Positions 26,085 through 38,004 of a stretch of 64,000 nucleotides of DNA are shown in pieces. This stretch comes from Mangifera indica (taxonomy: Eukaryota; Streptophyta; Magnoliopsida; Sapindales; Anacardiaceae), in assembly GCF_011075055.1 (NCBI RefSeq), contig NC_058155.1, positions 2,840,001-2,904,000 on the forward strand, given 5' to 3'. Both the position numbers and the translations under genes were made by a program. Under the pieces are notes generated by a model. It did no database searches, was not told the DNA's origin, and saw only the letters and a program-made list of their open reading frames with translations. Each line of letters starts with the position of its first letter. Position 1 is the first letter of the stretch.

Positions 26085-27283
26085 ATGGAAGGAGGAGATT
26101 CATCGTCAAAATCAGGAGGCGAAGGGGAAAATTTTCAAGATTGGGAGCTTTTACCGAGTTCTGATTCTGATATTGTTGTTAACCCGGAAAATTCGGTTGA
26201 TAATTCGAGGAAAATGGATGAAATTGAAGGGGATTATTCCGGTGGTATGATAAGATCGGATTATTTTTCGCTTGAAAATGAAAATCGGTATGCAAAATCG
26301 AGCCTTCTTGATGCGAGCGAAGAGGGTTCTGTTGAGTCGGATAATCCGAGTTGGATTGATCCCGGGTTGGAGACTCGGTTTCAGAGTAACAATTCGAGGG
26401 AGTTTTGGTCAGATACGGGGAGTGAACGATCCGATGAACATAAATTTGGTGATTTGGAGGGGAAAAACGAGATAGGTTTGGTTGAAAATGGGAAAATTCA
26501 TGCGGGATTGGTTGATTTAGATGCGAGAAATGAATTAGGATTGGATGAAAAGTTGAAAGGGGAGGTGTGTTCTGAAGGGTTTGGAGAGAGTCAATTGCAA
26601 GATAAGAATTTGGGAAGTTTTTGGTCTGATTCCGGTGGCAAGGGATTGGTTTTGAGGAGTTTTGAGGGTGTTGAGAAGGAGGAGGAGATGGATTTTGGTT
26701 ATCATGTGGAAGAAGGGGTTGAGTCTGAGGCTTGTGGTCAGTCTGACGGTGAAAATGACATGAATTCCGGTGTTGTGATTAAGGAAGTGAAGACTGAAGT
26801 GCAGGCAGTTGGTGTAGAAGAGAAGGGGAGAATAGCTTGGTGGAAGGTTCCTTTTGAGTTGTTGAAGTATTGTGTTTTGAAGGTTAATCCTGTTTGGTCA
26901 TTATCTGTGGCTGCAGCTATGCTGGGAGTGGTTATGTTGGGAAGAAGGTTGTATAAGATGAAGAGGAAGAGCAAGGGCTTGCAGCTCAAGGTTACTCTTG
27001 ATGATAAGGTCTGTTATCGCATTTGTTTTGCTTTTTCAATTTTAATATACTTAATTCAGACTATAGTATGTGTTTTCTTTTCAAAATGTCTTGCAAAAGT
27101 TAAACATTTATATTTCAACCATGCTCAATTTCTCACCAATGTCTGCAGAAGGTATCTCAGTTTATGAGTCGTGCTGCTCGTCTCAACGAAGCATTCTCTG
27201 TGGTGAGGCGGGCCCCCATTGCACGGCCTGCATTACCAGCATCAGGAGTGAATCCTTGGCCTGCAATGATAAGTTTGCGATAA
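26085..27283 (+). CDS. ATG8-interacting (ATI3-type) single-pass membrane protein (2 exons, 352 aa)
   Basis: Exons are 26085-27008 (308 codons) and 27149-27283, joined by a 140-bp GT-AG intron in phase 0. Residues 1-250 are acidic, Ser/Gly-rich and probably disordered. Residues 19-23 (DWELL) are an ATG8-interacting (W-x-x-L) motif in an acidic context, and FWSD-type patches occur twice. After a basic/aromatic lead (AWWKVPFELL, 251-260), one hydrophobic segment (about 270-286, WSLSVAAAMLGVVMLG) is followed by a positive stretch (RRLYKMKRK), which predicts a tail facing the cytosol. The C-terminus has a second W-x-x-[MI]-like site (NPWPAM, 343-348). Layout and the C-terminal block (AARLNEAFSVV, SGVNPWPAM) recall plant ATG8-interacting proteins of the dicot ATI3 group, linked to selective autophagy at the ER. 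The family name is from memory; the gene model is firm. Confidence 0.8.
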
Positions 27284-29290
27284 TAAGTTGGCGATGTAGA
27301 TTTTTGAATGAAGCAGTGTGTGCACTAGGTAAGTCTTATAATTATATGTTTGTCATGGTTTGCTACCGGTAAGATTCAAGGTGTTTCAGCTCTTTTGTAA
27401 GAATCCTGTGGAAGTTAAAATGTGAATAAATTGCAGACTTAGCTATTTTTCTCTGCTTCCTGCCCTATCTGTAAAATCGAAAAAATTGTGCCTTCCACGA
27501 TGATGTTCAAAAGTTATAGTTCTGCTTTGAAAGTATGTATAGATGAGTGCTTAAACAAAAGAAGTAACTGACTGACTTAGGTTTAGATCCAAAAGTTGAA
27601 TTTACAAAAGGTTAATTTCTCAGACCCTTTTATGAGATGTTTCATTCCAAGTGTGATAAAGTTTTTCCAAAACCATCAAAGTCCCCATATTTTTAGTAAA
27701 ATAATCCCTTTGAGCATTTTTCACTTCAAATACTATCTTTAACACAGTTTGAATATAATTAAAAAGATAACTCATCAATAATTCAATGAAAGTATCAGAA
27801 ATCTTAAAATTTAACGAATTGGGATAAAAGGAAAAATGTTCTTAAAACTTATTACTCCGACTTGTTATGCGGTAATAATTTCTTATTAAAATCTAACCTT
27901 TATTTCTTTTATTATTTGACTTTGTGCAAAGTCTATTACTTGTTTAGATTAATTACATGTAAGGATTACTGTTTCATGTTCTTAATTATGCCAACAAAAT
28001 AACCCTTATCCTCATCAGCTGTGTGATGATCTTGAAGAATCTTTCAACCCCATTAAAGGTGTCATAGTCATATAATTTTGTCGTTATTTTATTACAATAT
28101 TTCCCCAAGTATGACTAAATATATAATATAATATTTCCCTCTTGGGAAATCTCAAAATAAGTACTGACTTTGCATGTACATGGTTAGTATTCATTTGGAT
28201 TTCACTGTATAATTGAATTGATGTTGATGTAGAAGATTCAATTGATGATGTTTAAGATTTTGTTATCTCCAATTGAATAAACAGAGAATATAGGGTAATA
28301 TGAATGAATCACTTTTGTTATTATTATTATTTACATGTGAATGAAAATAATACATAATCATTATCATTTTTAATGTTTTCCATCGGGAAAACATAGGAAA
28401 GGAAGGTTAGGTGAGAGACTGCAGAGTCCTTTATATATATATTAAAATTTTTTAAATTTTATTTTGTGATTTATACTTTTACTTAGTTTAAAAATTAAAT
28501 TTTAATTTTAAGTTAAGATTTTTAATAGAAAATCACAAATGAGAACAAACAATTGACACAAAGGGGAAAAAAATAATTTATAATTTTAAGTAGCTTTGTG
28601 GGCTAGAATTGATCATAACTTTGGATTTTTCATTTCATTCTTTATGTTTCATTCGAAAATGTAGAATGAGTTTTCATTTCTTTTTCCCGATCATTTTCAA
28701 TATTAAAAATACAAAAATACAAAATTAATTAAAGAGCAAACTCTTACCATTTCGACGATGTTGGAAGTTAATCAGGATTAATACCATCATCAACCAGTAA
28801 GATGAATGTCATCGGATACATGTAACTTACAAAATAAGTGAATTCTTATAATACAACCAAGGAAATTTGTTTTACTTCATGAAAAATATGTATGTATGTT
28901 TGTATATGTGTGTGTATGCATGCATATATGTTTGACTATTAAAACTAATACTTGATTTTTGTTAAGTTGTTGCTTGTTGGTAAGGATTGCTTCTTTTATT
29001 TTTCTTGGTTTCTTCAATCGGGAAAAATTTAACGAAAGCTCAAAGATCAAACTTGAGTCTTTATTAAGTTGCAATGTTAGGAAATGAAGCAAATGTAACC
29101 AGATCCCGTTAGCTACCGTTAGTCAACAAATGGTTTCCATTCCCTTCTCGTATAAAAGAGGGACAAACTTCGTAATTTCTCAATCAATCAAAAATCTTTC
29201 TCAACACATTTCTCTCTCGATTTTTCTCTGAATATTCAAACCCTAGATCTAGATTCTCATAATAAGGTGTGATTCTTAAAACATTAAATC
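27284..29290. other. 3' flank of the ATI-like gene and intergenic DNA
   Basis: This holds the 3' untranslated region and then AT-rich DNA. A short TATA-type run lies near 28435, and a T/G-rich TGTATG tract near 28890-28930. I see no supported gene, RNA or bordered repeat. Confidence 0.55.
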
Positions 29291-29394
29291 AAAGTAAAAT
29301 AGAGTAAAGTACATTTTCGCAGCCAAGATTTGGAATAAATAACATTTTTTTAATACAAAATCAAACTCTATTTAAAAATAAATAAATAAATAGT

Positions 29395-29607
29395 GTAAGA
29401 GCAAAATAGTAATTTGATTATTCATAAATTTTGAAAAAAAATTACAAAATAATTGGTTTACATATCCTAGCCTAACTTCTTTAAAAAATCACACTCTTAT
29501 GCAAAAAAAAAAAAAAAAACTCTATGTAAGGGTAAAATGGCAATTTCACTATCTATAAATTTTGAAAAAACAAAAACAAAATAATTGGTTTACATTTCAT
29601 AACCTAA
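29395..29607. repeat. Local duplication, offset about 131 bp
   Basis: Two similar blocks (about 29395-29490 and 29526-29607) share gtaagrgyaaaatrg, caatttNaytat, cataaattttgaaaaa and caaaataattggtttacat. No coding content. It could be a remnant of a larger repeat family. Confidence 0.75.
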
Positions 29608-29835
29608 TGTTTTAAACATAACAATTTAGCCCTAAAAAAAATTTAAAACTTACAAATCACTTATCCTTGAAATTTTTTGAAACCCTAATGTCAAGATTGC
29701 TTTTTCACCACTGCCACAATCTCACTATTGTAAACCCCAAGGTTTGAAATATTACAATGAAAACTCTTGTGGATTGGTTTATGAACAATATTTTTGAGAT
29801 GTAAAAACAATTTCAAAAACTTTCAGGGGGCATAT

Positions 29836-31289
29836 TGTTGGAGACTAAAGAGTCTCACATCAAACAAAAACAATATAAATGTAGTAGATTGAATCTTAAT
29901 ACAAGCTAATTGATTTTATGTAATATGGGTTTTCACTCCACATTTATAGATACAATATATTTCTATATGGTATCAAAGCCCAAAACCAAATGAGTAAGCC
30001 TAACAATGTAAAGTGATCCTAGATAACAAGTAATAACACACCTTACCAAATGACAAACTAGTGCATTTCTATCAAGACAATGCAATAACACACAAACTCA
30101 ATTATGAAAATTATTATTTATTTGGTACAGCAGCAATTTGTCTCTCAATTTTAACCAATCAAATGACCTCCGAATCTTGCAAATTATATACCATTAGAAA
30201 AAAACATTCAAAGAGCTTTCTAACGGTATATAATGTCAACCACAACTCAATTAACAAGACATTCAAAACTAGCTTCAAAGTTTGCTAGCAAAAACTGGAA
30301 ATTGTAAAAGCACACGCTGTAAACAGTAATTCGAGACATACAACACACATTCAAGTCTTCACACTTTGGATTTCAAGGGAAACATAAAATGTAACCAAGG
30401 CATAAAGGAAAGTTCCACCACCAATCTTCCACCAAGAATGATTGAATAAAAGAAATGAGATAAAAACCAACAAAGCTTTTCTTCAAATTTTCATTCAAAA
30501 TGCTAACCAACCCCTTACAAATGAAGATCCACCCCTTTATATAGGAGGCATGGATGACAATGATACAATATTTTTCATAAAAGTCAACTAAAAATGACAT
30601 GAATTAAGCTAAACTATTCATTCTAAACCAAACTCATACATAGTCATTAACTAAAGACAAAAGTTAGTTGTTTTTTTCTTTAACTTTAGGAATGATGTTT
30701 CCTAACTAAAACAACCAAATTCTAATTTAGTTCCAATGTAACTAAAAACCAATTTTGGGCTTCTCAAAATGATGCTTGGACGTTTGGGCTATTGATGGAC
30801 TTCCAAAGTTACACTTTTGGATCAATTGGAGCAAGCTATTCATTTGGACCTTGGGTGGATGTGATAAGACTATACCCAAAAGTTGTTTTTGGGCCAAAAT
30901 TGAAGGTGCAATGCTTCCTTGGGCTTGAGATTTGCTAGAACTCCTTTCTTCTTAGCTTCAAAGGTTGCATGGAGACTTGAGGATGACTTGGATCCCAAAA
31001 ATGATGATGGAGCCGCGTATACATCACAAACCTAAAACCAAATGAGTGGGCCTAACAGTTTAATTTCATCTTGGATACCAAGTGGTAACACACCTAACAA
31101 AATGGTAGACCTAACAACTTATGATGGTTGCATTTGAGATAGGGTGTTAAAGACTAAAGAGTATCACATCAAATAAAAATAATATTAGTGAGTGATATGT
31201 AAGTGTGTTAGTTGGACTTTAACACAATCAAATTGGTTTTGTGTAATATGAGTTTCAATTTTCACAGTTATAGGCCCAATACATTTACA
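29836..31289 (+). mobile_element. Short-LTR (TRIM-like) retroelement structure with tRNA-Met primer site
   Basis: LTR 1 (29836-29967, starts tgttggagactaaagag) and LTR 2 (31145-31289, starts tgttaaagactaaagag, ends ttaca) are direct repeats. LTR 1 is followed at once by tggtatcaaagcc (29968-29980), a near match to the initiator-tRNA-Met primer-binding site. An 80-bp leader (about 29979-30060) recurs just before LTR 2 (about 31030-31108). A purine tract (caggggg) precedes LTR 1. No protein is encoded. The 1-kb centre (30065-31019) looks inserted: it holds a diverged copy of the 190-bp unit found at 33653-34225, and on the - strand a TATA-like promoter (tatataaagg near 30535). The tandem leader copies suggest more than one event. 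Confidence 0.6.
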
Positions 31290-31744
31290 TAATATGGATA
31301 TTTTCCCTTTTCTTATTTCAAAAATTATCATATTCATCCCATCTATTTTGAAAATACTTTATGATCCCAATAGTTTATAATATAATATTTACAACCCTAA
31401 TTTGTTGTGTTCATTGAGGGTGTAACTATCATTTTTTAAACTATCAAATGGTACAATGAGATTTAACAAATTTTCAAAGCACTCTTGTCAAAAAAGTATT
31501 AACAACCCTAATATTTTAAAAAATTATATGTAACCTCAAATATACAATTATAAGTCACTGACTCCCTTATCCAATTTTGTTTTTTAGATTTGAAGTTATA
31601 TGAAAATTTTGAAAAATAAAATAGTATAAATAAAATGATAATTTTACTCCCTAAAACTATGTTAGAATTTTTTTTTAATTAACAGGATTTAATTTTAAGT
31701 AAGAAAGTGTTATTTATGTCATCTAAATGTCAAAATGTGTTTTT
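31290..31744. other. AT-rich DNA left of Mutator-like element 1
   Basis: No open frame or clear repeat. The left limit of element 1 is uncertain and could lie within this stretch. Confidence 0.4.
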
Positions 31745-32109
31745 AGGCTAAAGCTTGAATGCATATTAAATTAAATGCCCTCCTCTTAAGGGGATAAGCA
31801 AAAGTGCCTACTTTTTCAAGAGCTTAAGCAAAAATGTGCCATTTTCATTTTATAATGACAAAAATACTCTTCACTACTTCTATATAAACCCTCACCCTCA
31901 TATTTTTCTCATATCATTCAAAATTTCAGTTTCACTCAATATCTGACATTGTGGGTTTGTTTGGAAGGAAAACAATTTGTGTTTTTGAGTTCAAATTGAA
32001 AAAAAATCAATTTGTGATAACAAAGTATTTATATGAATTTTGACTGAAAACTTAATTTATTTGTTAAATCAAGTTCATATATTTTATATACTTACATAAA
32101 ATTGTGTCA

Positions 32110-32540
32110 TAAAATGAATATTAGAAAAATATGGAGGGCATTTTGATATTCGACAATATATGAGGGGGTTAAATAAAATGATAAAAAAATATAAGGGGTT
32201 ATGTTGCTATTAGATAATGTATGAAGGTGTTACATGCAATGCTAAGAAAATATAGGGGTATATCAATATAAGACAATGTATAAGGGTGTTAAATGAAATG
32301 TTAGAAAAATATATGGGTCATTTTAAAATTAGACAAAATATGAGATTTTTAAATGAGATACGATAAAATTTAGGGGGCATTTCGATAATTTATATGCTTA
32401 CATATAATTTTGTCATAAAAGGCATGATAGGAAAATGTAGAGGCATTTTGACATTTGACAATATATAAGGGGTTTAAATAAAATGTTAGAAAAATAAATA
32501 AAATATGCCAAATTTTAAAGGGCATTTTGATACGAATTTT
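32110..32540 (+). repeat. About 60-bp tandem subrepeats of element 1
   Basis: Five to seven diverged units carry gggcattttgatatt, gacaatatatgaggg, gttaaatgaaatg and ttagaaaaatat in that order, with spacing near 60 bp. Read on the opposite strand, the same words make up the 147-bp array at 51800-52910. The array lies between the element's left end and its transposase. Confidence 0.8.
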
Positions 32541-33652
32541 ATAGGATGTTAATATGGATTTTTTTGTTAAATATTTTTTTTCTAATATTAGTTATTATAG
32601 GATTGATTATTAAAATGACGGATTATATTGATATTTATTTTAAAGGAGAATGAATTCAAAATGGTCAAAATATAATGAAATGTACATCCCTCTCTAGAAG
32701 TACTATCCACCAAAGGAGAAATGTTACGAATTAATATCCGGAACGTCTATTTTTTTTTAAATATTTTAACAGGAACGCATCACCAAAAATGTTTAGAAAT
32801 TATTCTAAGAAAACTGAAAATTTGGAAACAAACAAAAGATGTATATACTCATATGAAAACTCGTTTGAAACCATTTGAAAACGTGAAATAATCATATACA
32901 ACTGTACCATCATCTCAAAAAGGTCAAAAATCAACAAAAACATGTGACTGTATGCATGTAATATAAACCAAAGATAACTTGCTCCAGCCGGATCTACCTA
33001 TGTTGACCTGACCCTGCCTCGCAACTACCTCGATCACTTGTACCTGCAATCATGAAAGAAAAGAAAGTGAGAGATAAGAACACTTAGTAAGGGGAAAGAA
33101 TTAAGTAGATTATCTCCTTTTCTATTCTAACTCATTCTCGGGACTCAACCTTATTCATAACCTCCATAAGAAATCGAGGGGATAATCTAGTTCATTCTTT
33201 ACTATTTAGGTCATACTTTGTCCCATTTGGTGTCTATTTGATACTTTCTGGAAGCTAACTATAAGGATTTGGCATTTTCTAAGATCGAGCTCTCTTTCTT
33301 TCTCTTACTACACCATTTCTGAATCTAAATTGAGCTCTACTACGAGCGGACCCTACTAAGGGTCTATGTCCTACTGCGGACGTGCTCTATTGAGGGCGGT
33401 GTAGTGTAAAGTGCCCCCTCATAGTTTATAGCATACATGCGTGCCTTACATCTTACTAATTTGGCTTTCATCTAAATCTATTCATAACTCACCAGACCAT
33501 ACTCTTGGGACGACCCCTAAATCTTGAGCCCCAAATTCCTTTTCTTGCTTTTCTTTTTCTCTCATTTCTTTCCTTTCCTTTCCTTTCTTTCTTTCTTTCT
33601 TTCTTTCTTTCCTTTTTCTCCTTTTCTTTCTTTCCCAAAAACTGTGAAATAC

Positions 33653-34225
33653 TATTTATTTGGTAGGACAACCTTATTTTTCATACAATTTCACAGTGCA
33701 AATGGTCTTTAATTCATACAAGCTATATATCATTGAAAAGAATATTCAAAGAGCTTTCCAAAAAGCTATAATAGCACTCATAAGTCATTAGATAAGACAA
33801 CCAAAACGTGAGATGAAATCAGTGGCAAAAAACTGTCTTCACTGTTTATTTGGTAAAGCAGTCCTTTTGGTTCATACAATCTTTAACAGTCCAAATGATC
33901 TCTAATTCATACAATCTATATATCATTGGAAAGATGATTCAAAGAGCTTTCCAAAAAGCTATAATAGCACTCATGATTCATCATATAAAGCAGCCAAAAC
34001 ATGGGATGAAGTCAGTGGCAAAAAACTGTCTTCACTGTTTATTTGGTAAGACAATATTTTTGTTCAAGCAATTTAATAGTCCAAATAGTCTCTAATTCAT
34101 ACAAGCTATATATCATTGGAAAGAGGATTCAAAGAGATTTTCAACAAGCTATAATAGCACTCATATTCATTAGATAAGACAGCCAAAACATAGGACAAAT
34201 TCAGTGGTAAAACTGTAAATATTAT
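33653..34225 (+). repeat. 190-bp tandem repeat, three copies, within the solo LTR
   Basis: Anchors (tRtttatttggta) fall at 33653, 33843 and 34036, so spacing is 190 and 193 bp. Each copy carries attcatacaa, ctatatatcattg, caaagagctttcc, gctataatagcactcat and aactgtcttcactg. A fourth, diverged copy lies at about 30115-30300 inside the TRIM-like structure. Confidence 0.92.
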
Positions 34226-34790
34226 CTAACTCTCTGTCATTAACAAAATCACAAACATAGACACTCTAAATGGCAAAACAACATTTTTCAACTTCAAAAT
34301 CATCATTTATAACATAGATCTAAAGATCCAAAAGCCTAAAACATGCAACATATTAAGGATGATACCCCTTACCTCGTTTCAAGCCAATCTTTGTAAGTTG
34401 GCTCACTCCTCTTTGTTTTGTTTTCTTTATCACCAAAATCATCTTAAATCAACACCAAAACATACTAACATATTCATATAGCATGCATCCAATATATATA
34501 AACATAGAAAAAGGGAAAAAGAAAGAGATCTTTTGGTTACCAAGCTTCCAAAGTGCTTCTTTGTTTCCTTTTCTTATTTTGTCTTTCAAAACCCCCTCAA
34601 GGTTTTCCTTTATCTTCACAAAACAAAAGCAATTAGCATGGAGAATGGTAGCTACTGGAATGGATGGAAAGATGATGGAAATTCTTGAAGTTTCTTTGTT
34701 TTGTCTTGTTCTTTCTCTTTATATACATCTTTATCTCTTTCTTTTTATCTCTTTTTTTTTTTTGTATTATATATATATATATAGTTATTT

Positions 34791-34795
<5 letters not shown>

Positions 34796-34864
<69 letters not shown>
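34796..34864. repeat. (AT)n microsatellite
   Basis: A nearly pure AT/TA dinucleotide run of about 69 bases. It makes spurious open frames of alternating Tyr and Ile in this area. Confidence 0.97.
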
Positions 34865-34867
<3 letters not shown>

Positions 34868-34999
34868 AAATGAAAAATATCTCAAAACAGGGTCAAAAGA
34901 CATAAATGCCCCTAGAACATACTTGAGGGTATTACATGAAATACAAAGGAGGTCATAAAAGAGTAGTTAAAATTTGATGCGAAACAACACTTGGGGGAT

Positions 35000-36645
35000 T
35001 TATGTAGTTATTGAGTGAAAAGTGTTGAATCGATCCAATCCAAAACAACATTCAACTGTGCGAAGATGTCAAGAGTCTTATTGACATGTCTAAATACTTC
35101 AAAAAATGTATTCCAATTTTTGTTACAAATACCCGTATTGAAGTAGAATGAGGAGAAGAAAGAAGTGACAACAATGATGGTGAATTGAAAGATGAATATG
35201 ATAGGAAAGACTTTATAGATTTTCATAATAATGCACTGTATACTATTGAAGAATGGATTTGTGGAGACAGAGAAGTTTCCAAATTGTGGTGACTTCGATA
35301 GGAATGAAATAGTTAATGTTCTTCTTGATGAGTTGACTTTGAAGAGACATTACTTGTTAACTATGATTGAAATAGTCTCTAGCTTGCAAATCTTGAAGCT
35401 CTTCAAGATGGCAAAAATTTTGCTGAACCATTTTTTAATAATGTCTTAATTGATCCATTTAAGTGATACCCAATTTTCCTCCACAACTTAACATCAACAA
35501 CAACATCACGTGGTGCAGGATCGGTGTAAGAGAAGAATGTTGTAAAAATTGGTGACCTTTTTAATAATAAAAAACACTTGATAGATGTAGTGACTTAATA
35601 TGCTTTGAAGAAAGAATTCTAGTACAGAATAGCCCAATTAGACATGGGGAGATGGAAGATTAAGTAGGTTGATCAGCAATGCGACTGGTGTTTATTAGAA
35701 AGAAGTTAAAACCTACTAACTTATTCTGAATTCATTCTATGAATCCTACACACACATTTTCAAGAAATCAAATAAAGCCACATCATAGGCAAGTTGGGGC
35801 TCGAGATTTAGGCTACTTAATGAAGTCAGAGTTCGTGTTGGTTAATCGTATTTATCAGCCTAAAGAAATTATTATCAATATCACTGACAAGTATCAAGTT
35901 AATATATCATATTCATAAGCTTTGAAGGTAAGAAACTAAACATTACAATCATTGAGGGATTCACTAGAAAAGTCATTTATGTTCTTACCAGATTATTACT
36001 ATAATTTAGAATGTGCTAATCTAAATACCATGACATATATACAAACAGATAAGGAGCATCGTTTTTAGTACTTTTTCATGGCATTGGGTTGTTGCATCTA
36101 TGGTTTTCAACCACATATTTGATTGGTTATTTGCATTAATGCTACTTTATTAAAGGTCAATATTTGAAACATTTATTTATAACTATGAGCATGAATGGTA
36201 ATAACCAGATTTATCCAATAGTTTTCAACATGGAAAAAAAAAAAAGAAGGAAGATCATCCAATGTGATATTGGTTTTTGACAAAACTTAAATATTACATC
36301 GGTGAAGTAGCAGAGTTGACAATAATCTTAGATTGACATCATGCCATCTACTTTGTAATGGCTGAGGTCTTTCGAAACATTCACTATGAATGTTGTTGTC
36401 ATCACCTTCTTTATAACATATAATCAAAGTATAAGCGTAACTTAAAAATCACATGTTTGTACTGGAAAACAGTAAAAGCCTATACAAAAGAAGATTTTGA
36501 AGTCATGATGAGATGTACCATCAAACAGAAGATTATTTATGTGAGATGGGATATCACCATTAGGATAAGAGACATTTTCAGATTACAAATATAACATCAG
36601 GACAACGAACATTGTAAAATCCTTTAATACACTTTATTAGCTTTT
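35000..36645 (+). pseudogene. Mutator-like transposase remnant (element 1)
   Basis: Many stops and frame changes separate clear family patches: an acidic N-terminal region with NNALYTIEEW (about 35230-35265); HHRQVGARDLGYLMKSEF near 35780-35830; the MULE domain start FFMALGCCIYGF near 36075; and GNNQIYPIVFN near 36197-36230. The first catalytic Asp site reads CINATLLK (Asp to Asn). The second site reads LD then a stop then HHAI (Asp kept, next codon TGA). MAEVFRNIHYECCCHHLLYN (about 36360) holds the Cys/His patch. The last patch is YNIRTTNIVKSFNTL near 36585-36630. The SWIM domain is missing. It is not functional. Confidence 0.85.
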
Positions 36646-36650
36646 TTTAT

Positions 36651-37914
36651 AAGGATGTTAGAATCTCTTCTAAAAATTCAGAAATTATCTTGACTTTCGA
36701 TTCAATTGTACATGTTTCCTGGTGTTTTTTGTGGTTGGACTTATTTATTAACTAAAATAGCTTCTTTTTCTAGAAATTTGTGTTGTAATTTAAGAAGCGC
36801 TTCTTAGAAGAACTTACTGAAAGTGTTAATCAAACAACTAATATTTCTTTATAAAGAAATAAATATTTATCATGTTTGCTTAACAAACTTTATTTTCAGA
36901 AACTCTTCTTCAACCATGCAAACATAAAACCATAGTAACACCTAAATGAAGAAAACAAACTTTATTATATTTGAGTACTTAGTTAAATAACTAGAGAATA
37001 TATTATTATATGATTAATAATTAATTTTAAATTAAAAATAAAATAATATATCATCTGAGCATTCAATTAAATATTTAAAACTAAATATATATAATATTAC
37101 TCTATATATATTAATCCCTGACCTAGTAATTTAAGCTTTTAACCAGACTAACAACTTCACATAACATCGTAACCAAGGATTACATGTTCGGATCCTGATA
37201 TTTTATTCGAATAAAAGAAACAGAGAAACAATTTTCAAGTTTAATGCAAGGGAAATGAAATGTATTATTTATAATCTCTATAAGAAGATCTCTGAATAAA
37301 AACTAATTAATTACTTGATTATTGTAAACTTGAAAAATAATTATTTTCAAGGCATGTAGGTTCCCAATTCTCAATATATTCACAAAATTAAGATTCAATC
37401 ATAAACTTTAATCTTTTTTCTGCTCTAGACAAAAAAATGTTTGAACCCACTTTAAATTTTTTATATTTTTAATAAAAATGGATGTGGCATAGTCTCGTGG
37501 AAAATAAGGAACCACCGTTATTACTTTCTAATTAATCTTCAGTTTAAATAAATTCTCAAATTAAGCTTTAATTATAAGTTTCATATCTTAAAGCATGGAG
37601 TTTCAGTGCCTGTATTGGTTAAAGAACAAAATCCTAAAGAATAAAGATATATAATAAAATTGAACGATGGACCAACTGACCTTACCAGAAAAAACTGCCA
37701 ACTACCATGTCCAACGAACCGACCACTAAATCTATAATAATTATTATTATTCTTAATCCATAATTAACATTGCTTTCTATGCATAATTAGGGAGGCTCCA
37801 GGATCCAAGAAACTAACCAAATCGACATCCATCTTCTTCTTCCAAGATTTTTTTAAAACACTGATGATAATTTAAAGGCAAAGGTAGGGTTGGTTCGGTG
37901 TGATGCCGAATAAA
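36651..37914. other. Spacer between elements 1 and 2
   Basis: AT-rich DNA without a supported coding region. It could contain the lost right end of element 1. Nothing with clear borders was seen. Confidence 0.5.
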
Positions 37915-37954
37915 ATTAAAGAGGGGAAATTGACTTTTTTACCCCTTTTTTTTA

Positions 37955-37957
<3 letters not shown>

Positions 37958-38001
<44 letters not shown>
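37958..38001. repeat. (AT)n microsatellite
   Basis: About 44 bases of alternating T and A, just inside the left end of Mutator-like element 2. Confidence 0.97.

Positions 38002-38004
<3 letters not shown>

Larger units (their letters stand above)
32722..34936 (+). mobile_element. Solo LTR of a Ty3/gypsy-type element (about 2.2 kb)
   Basis: It starts tgttacgaattaatatccgg and ends gggtattaca, the TG...CA borders expected of an LTR. Flanking 5-mers are agaaa and tgaaa (4 of 5 identical). No primer-binding site follows the end and no internal domain is seen, so it is a solo LTR. The end patch (cataaatgcccctagaac, gggtattaca) is similar in style to the decayed LTR end at about 62160-62176. It contains a pyrimidine tract (33540-33640), a 190-bp triplication and an (AT)n run (34796-34864). 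It interrupts Mutator-like element 1. Confidence 0.6.
31745..36650 (+). mobile_element. Mutator-like element 1, truncated and split by a solo LTR
   Basis: The left end resembles that of element 3: atattaaattaaatgcc, a ttaaggggataagcaaaa-type patch, caaaaatg and a TATA-like tatataaaccc (31878-31892). A 60-bp subrepeat array (32110-32540) follows, related to the array of element 3. After a 2.2-kb solo LTR (32722-34936), a decayed + strand transposase runs to about 36645 and stops before the SWIM domain. No right end or 9-bp target duplication was found, so the element is truncated and its outer limits are approximate. Confidence 0.65.

Noticed and set aside
27070..27372. 100-codon open frame overlapping the ATI-like exon 2
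   Set aside because: It is in another frame; the spliced exon 2 gives the conserved C-terminal block.
33489..33712. Lys/Arg/Glu-rich and Phe/Ser-rich frames
   Set aside because: They are translations of a CTTT-type pyrimidine tract within the solo LTR.
34483..34905. Open frame with a long alternating Tyr/Ile tail
   Set aside because: It is a translation of the (AT)n microsatellite at 34796-34864.
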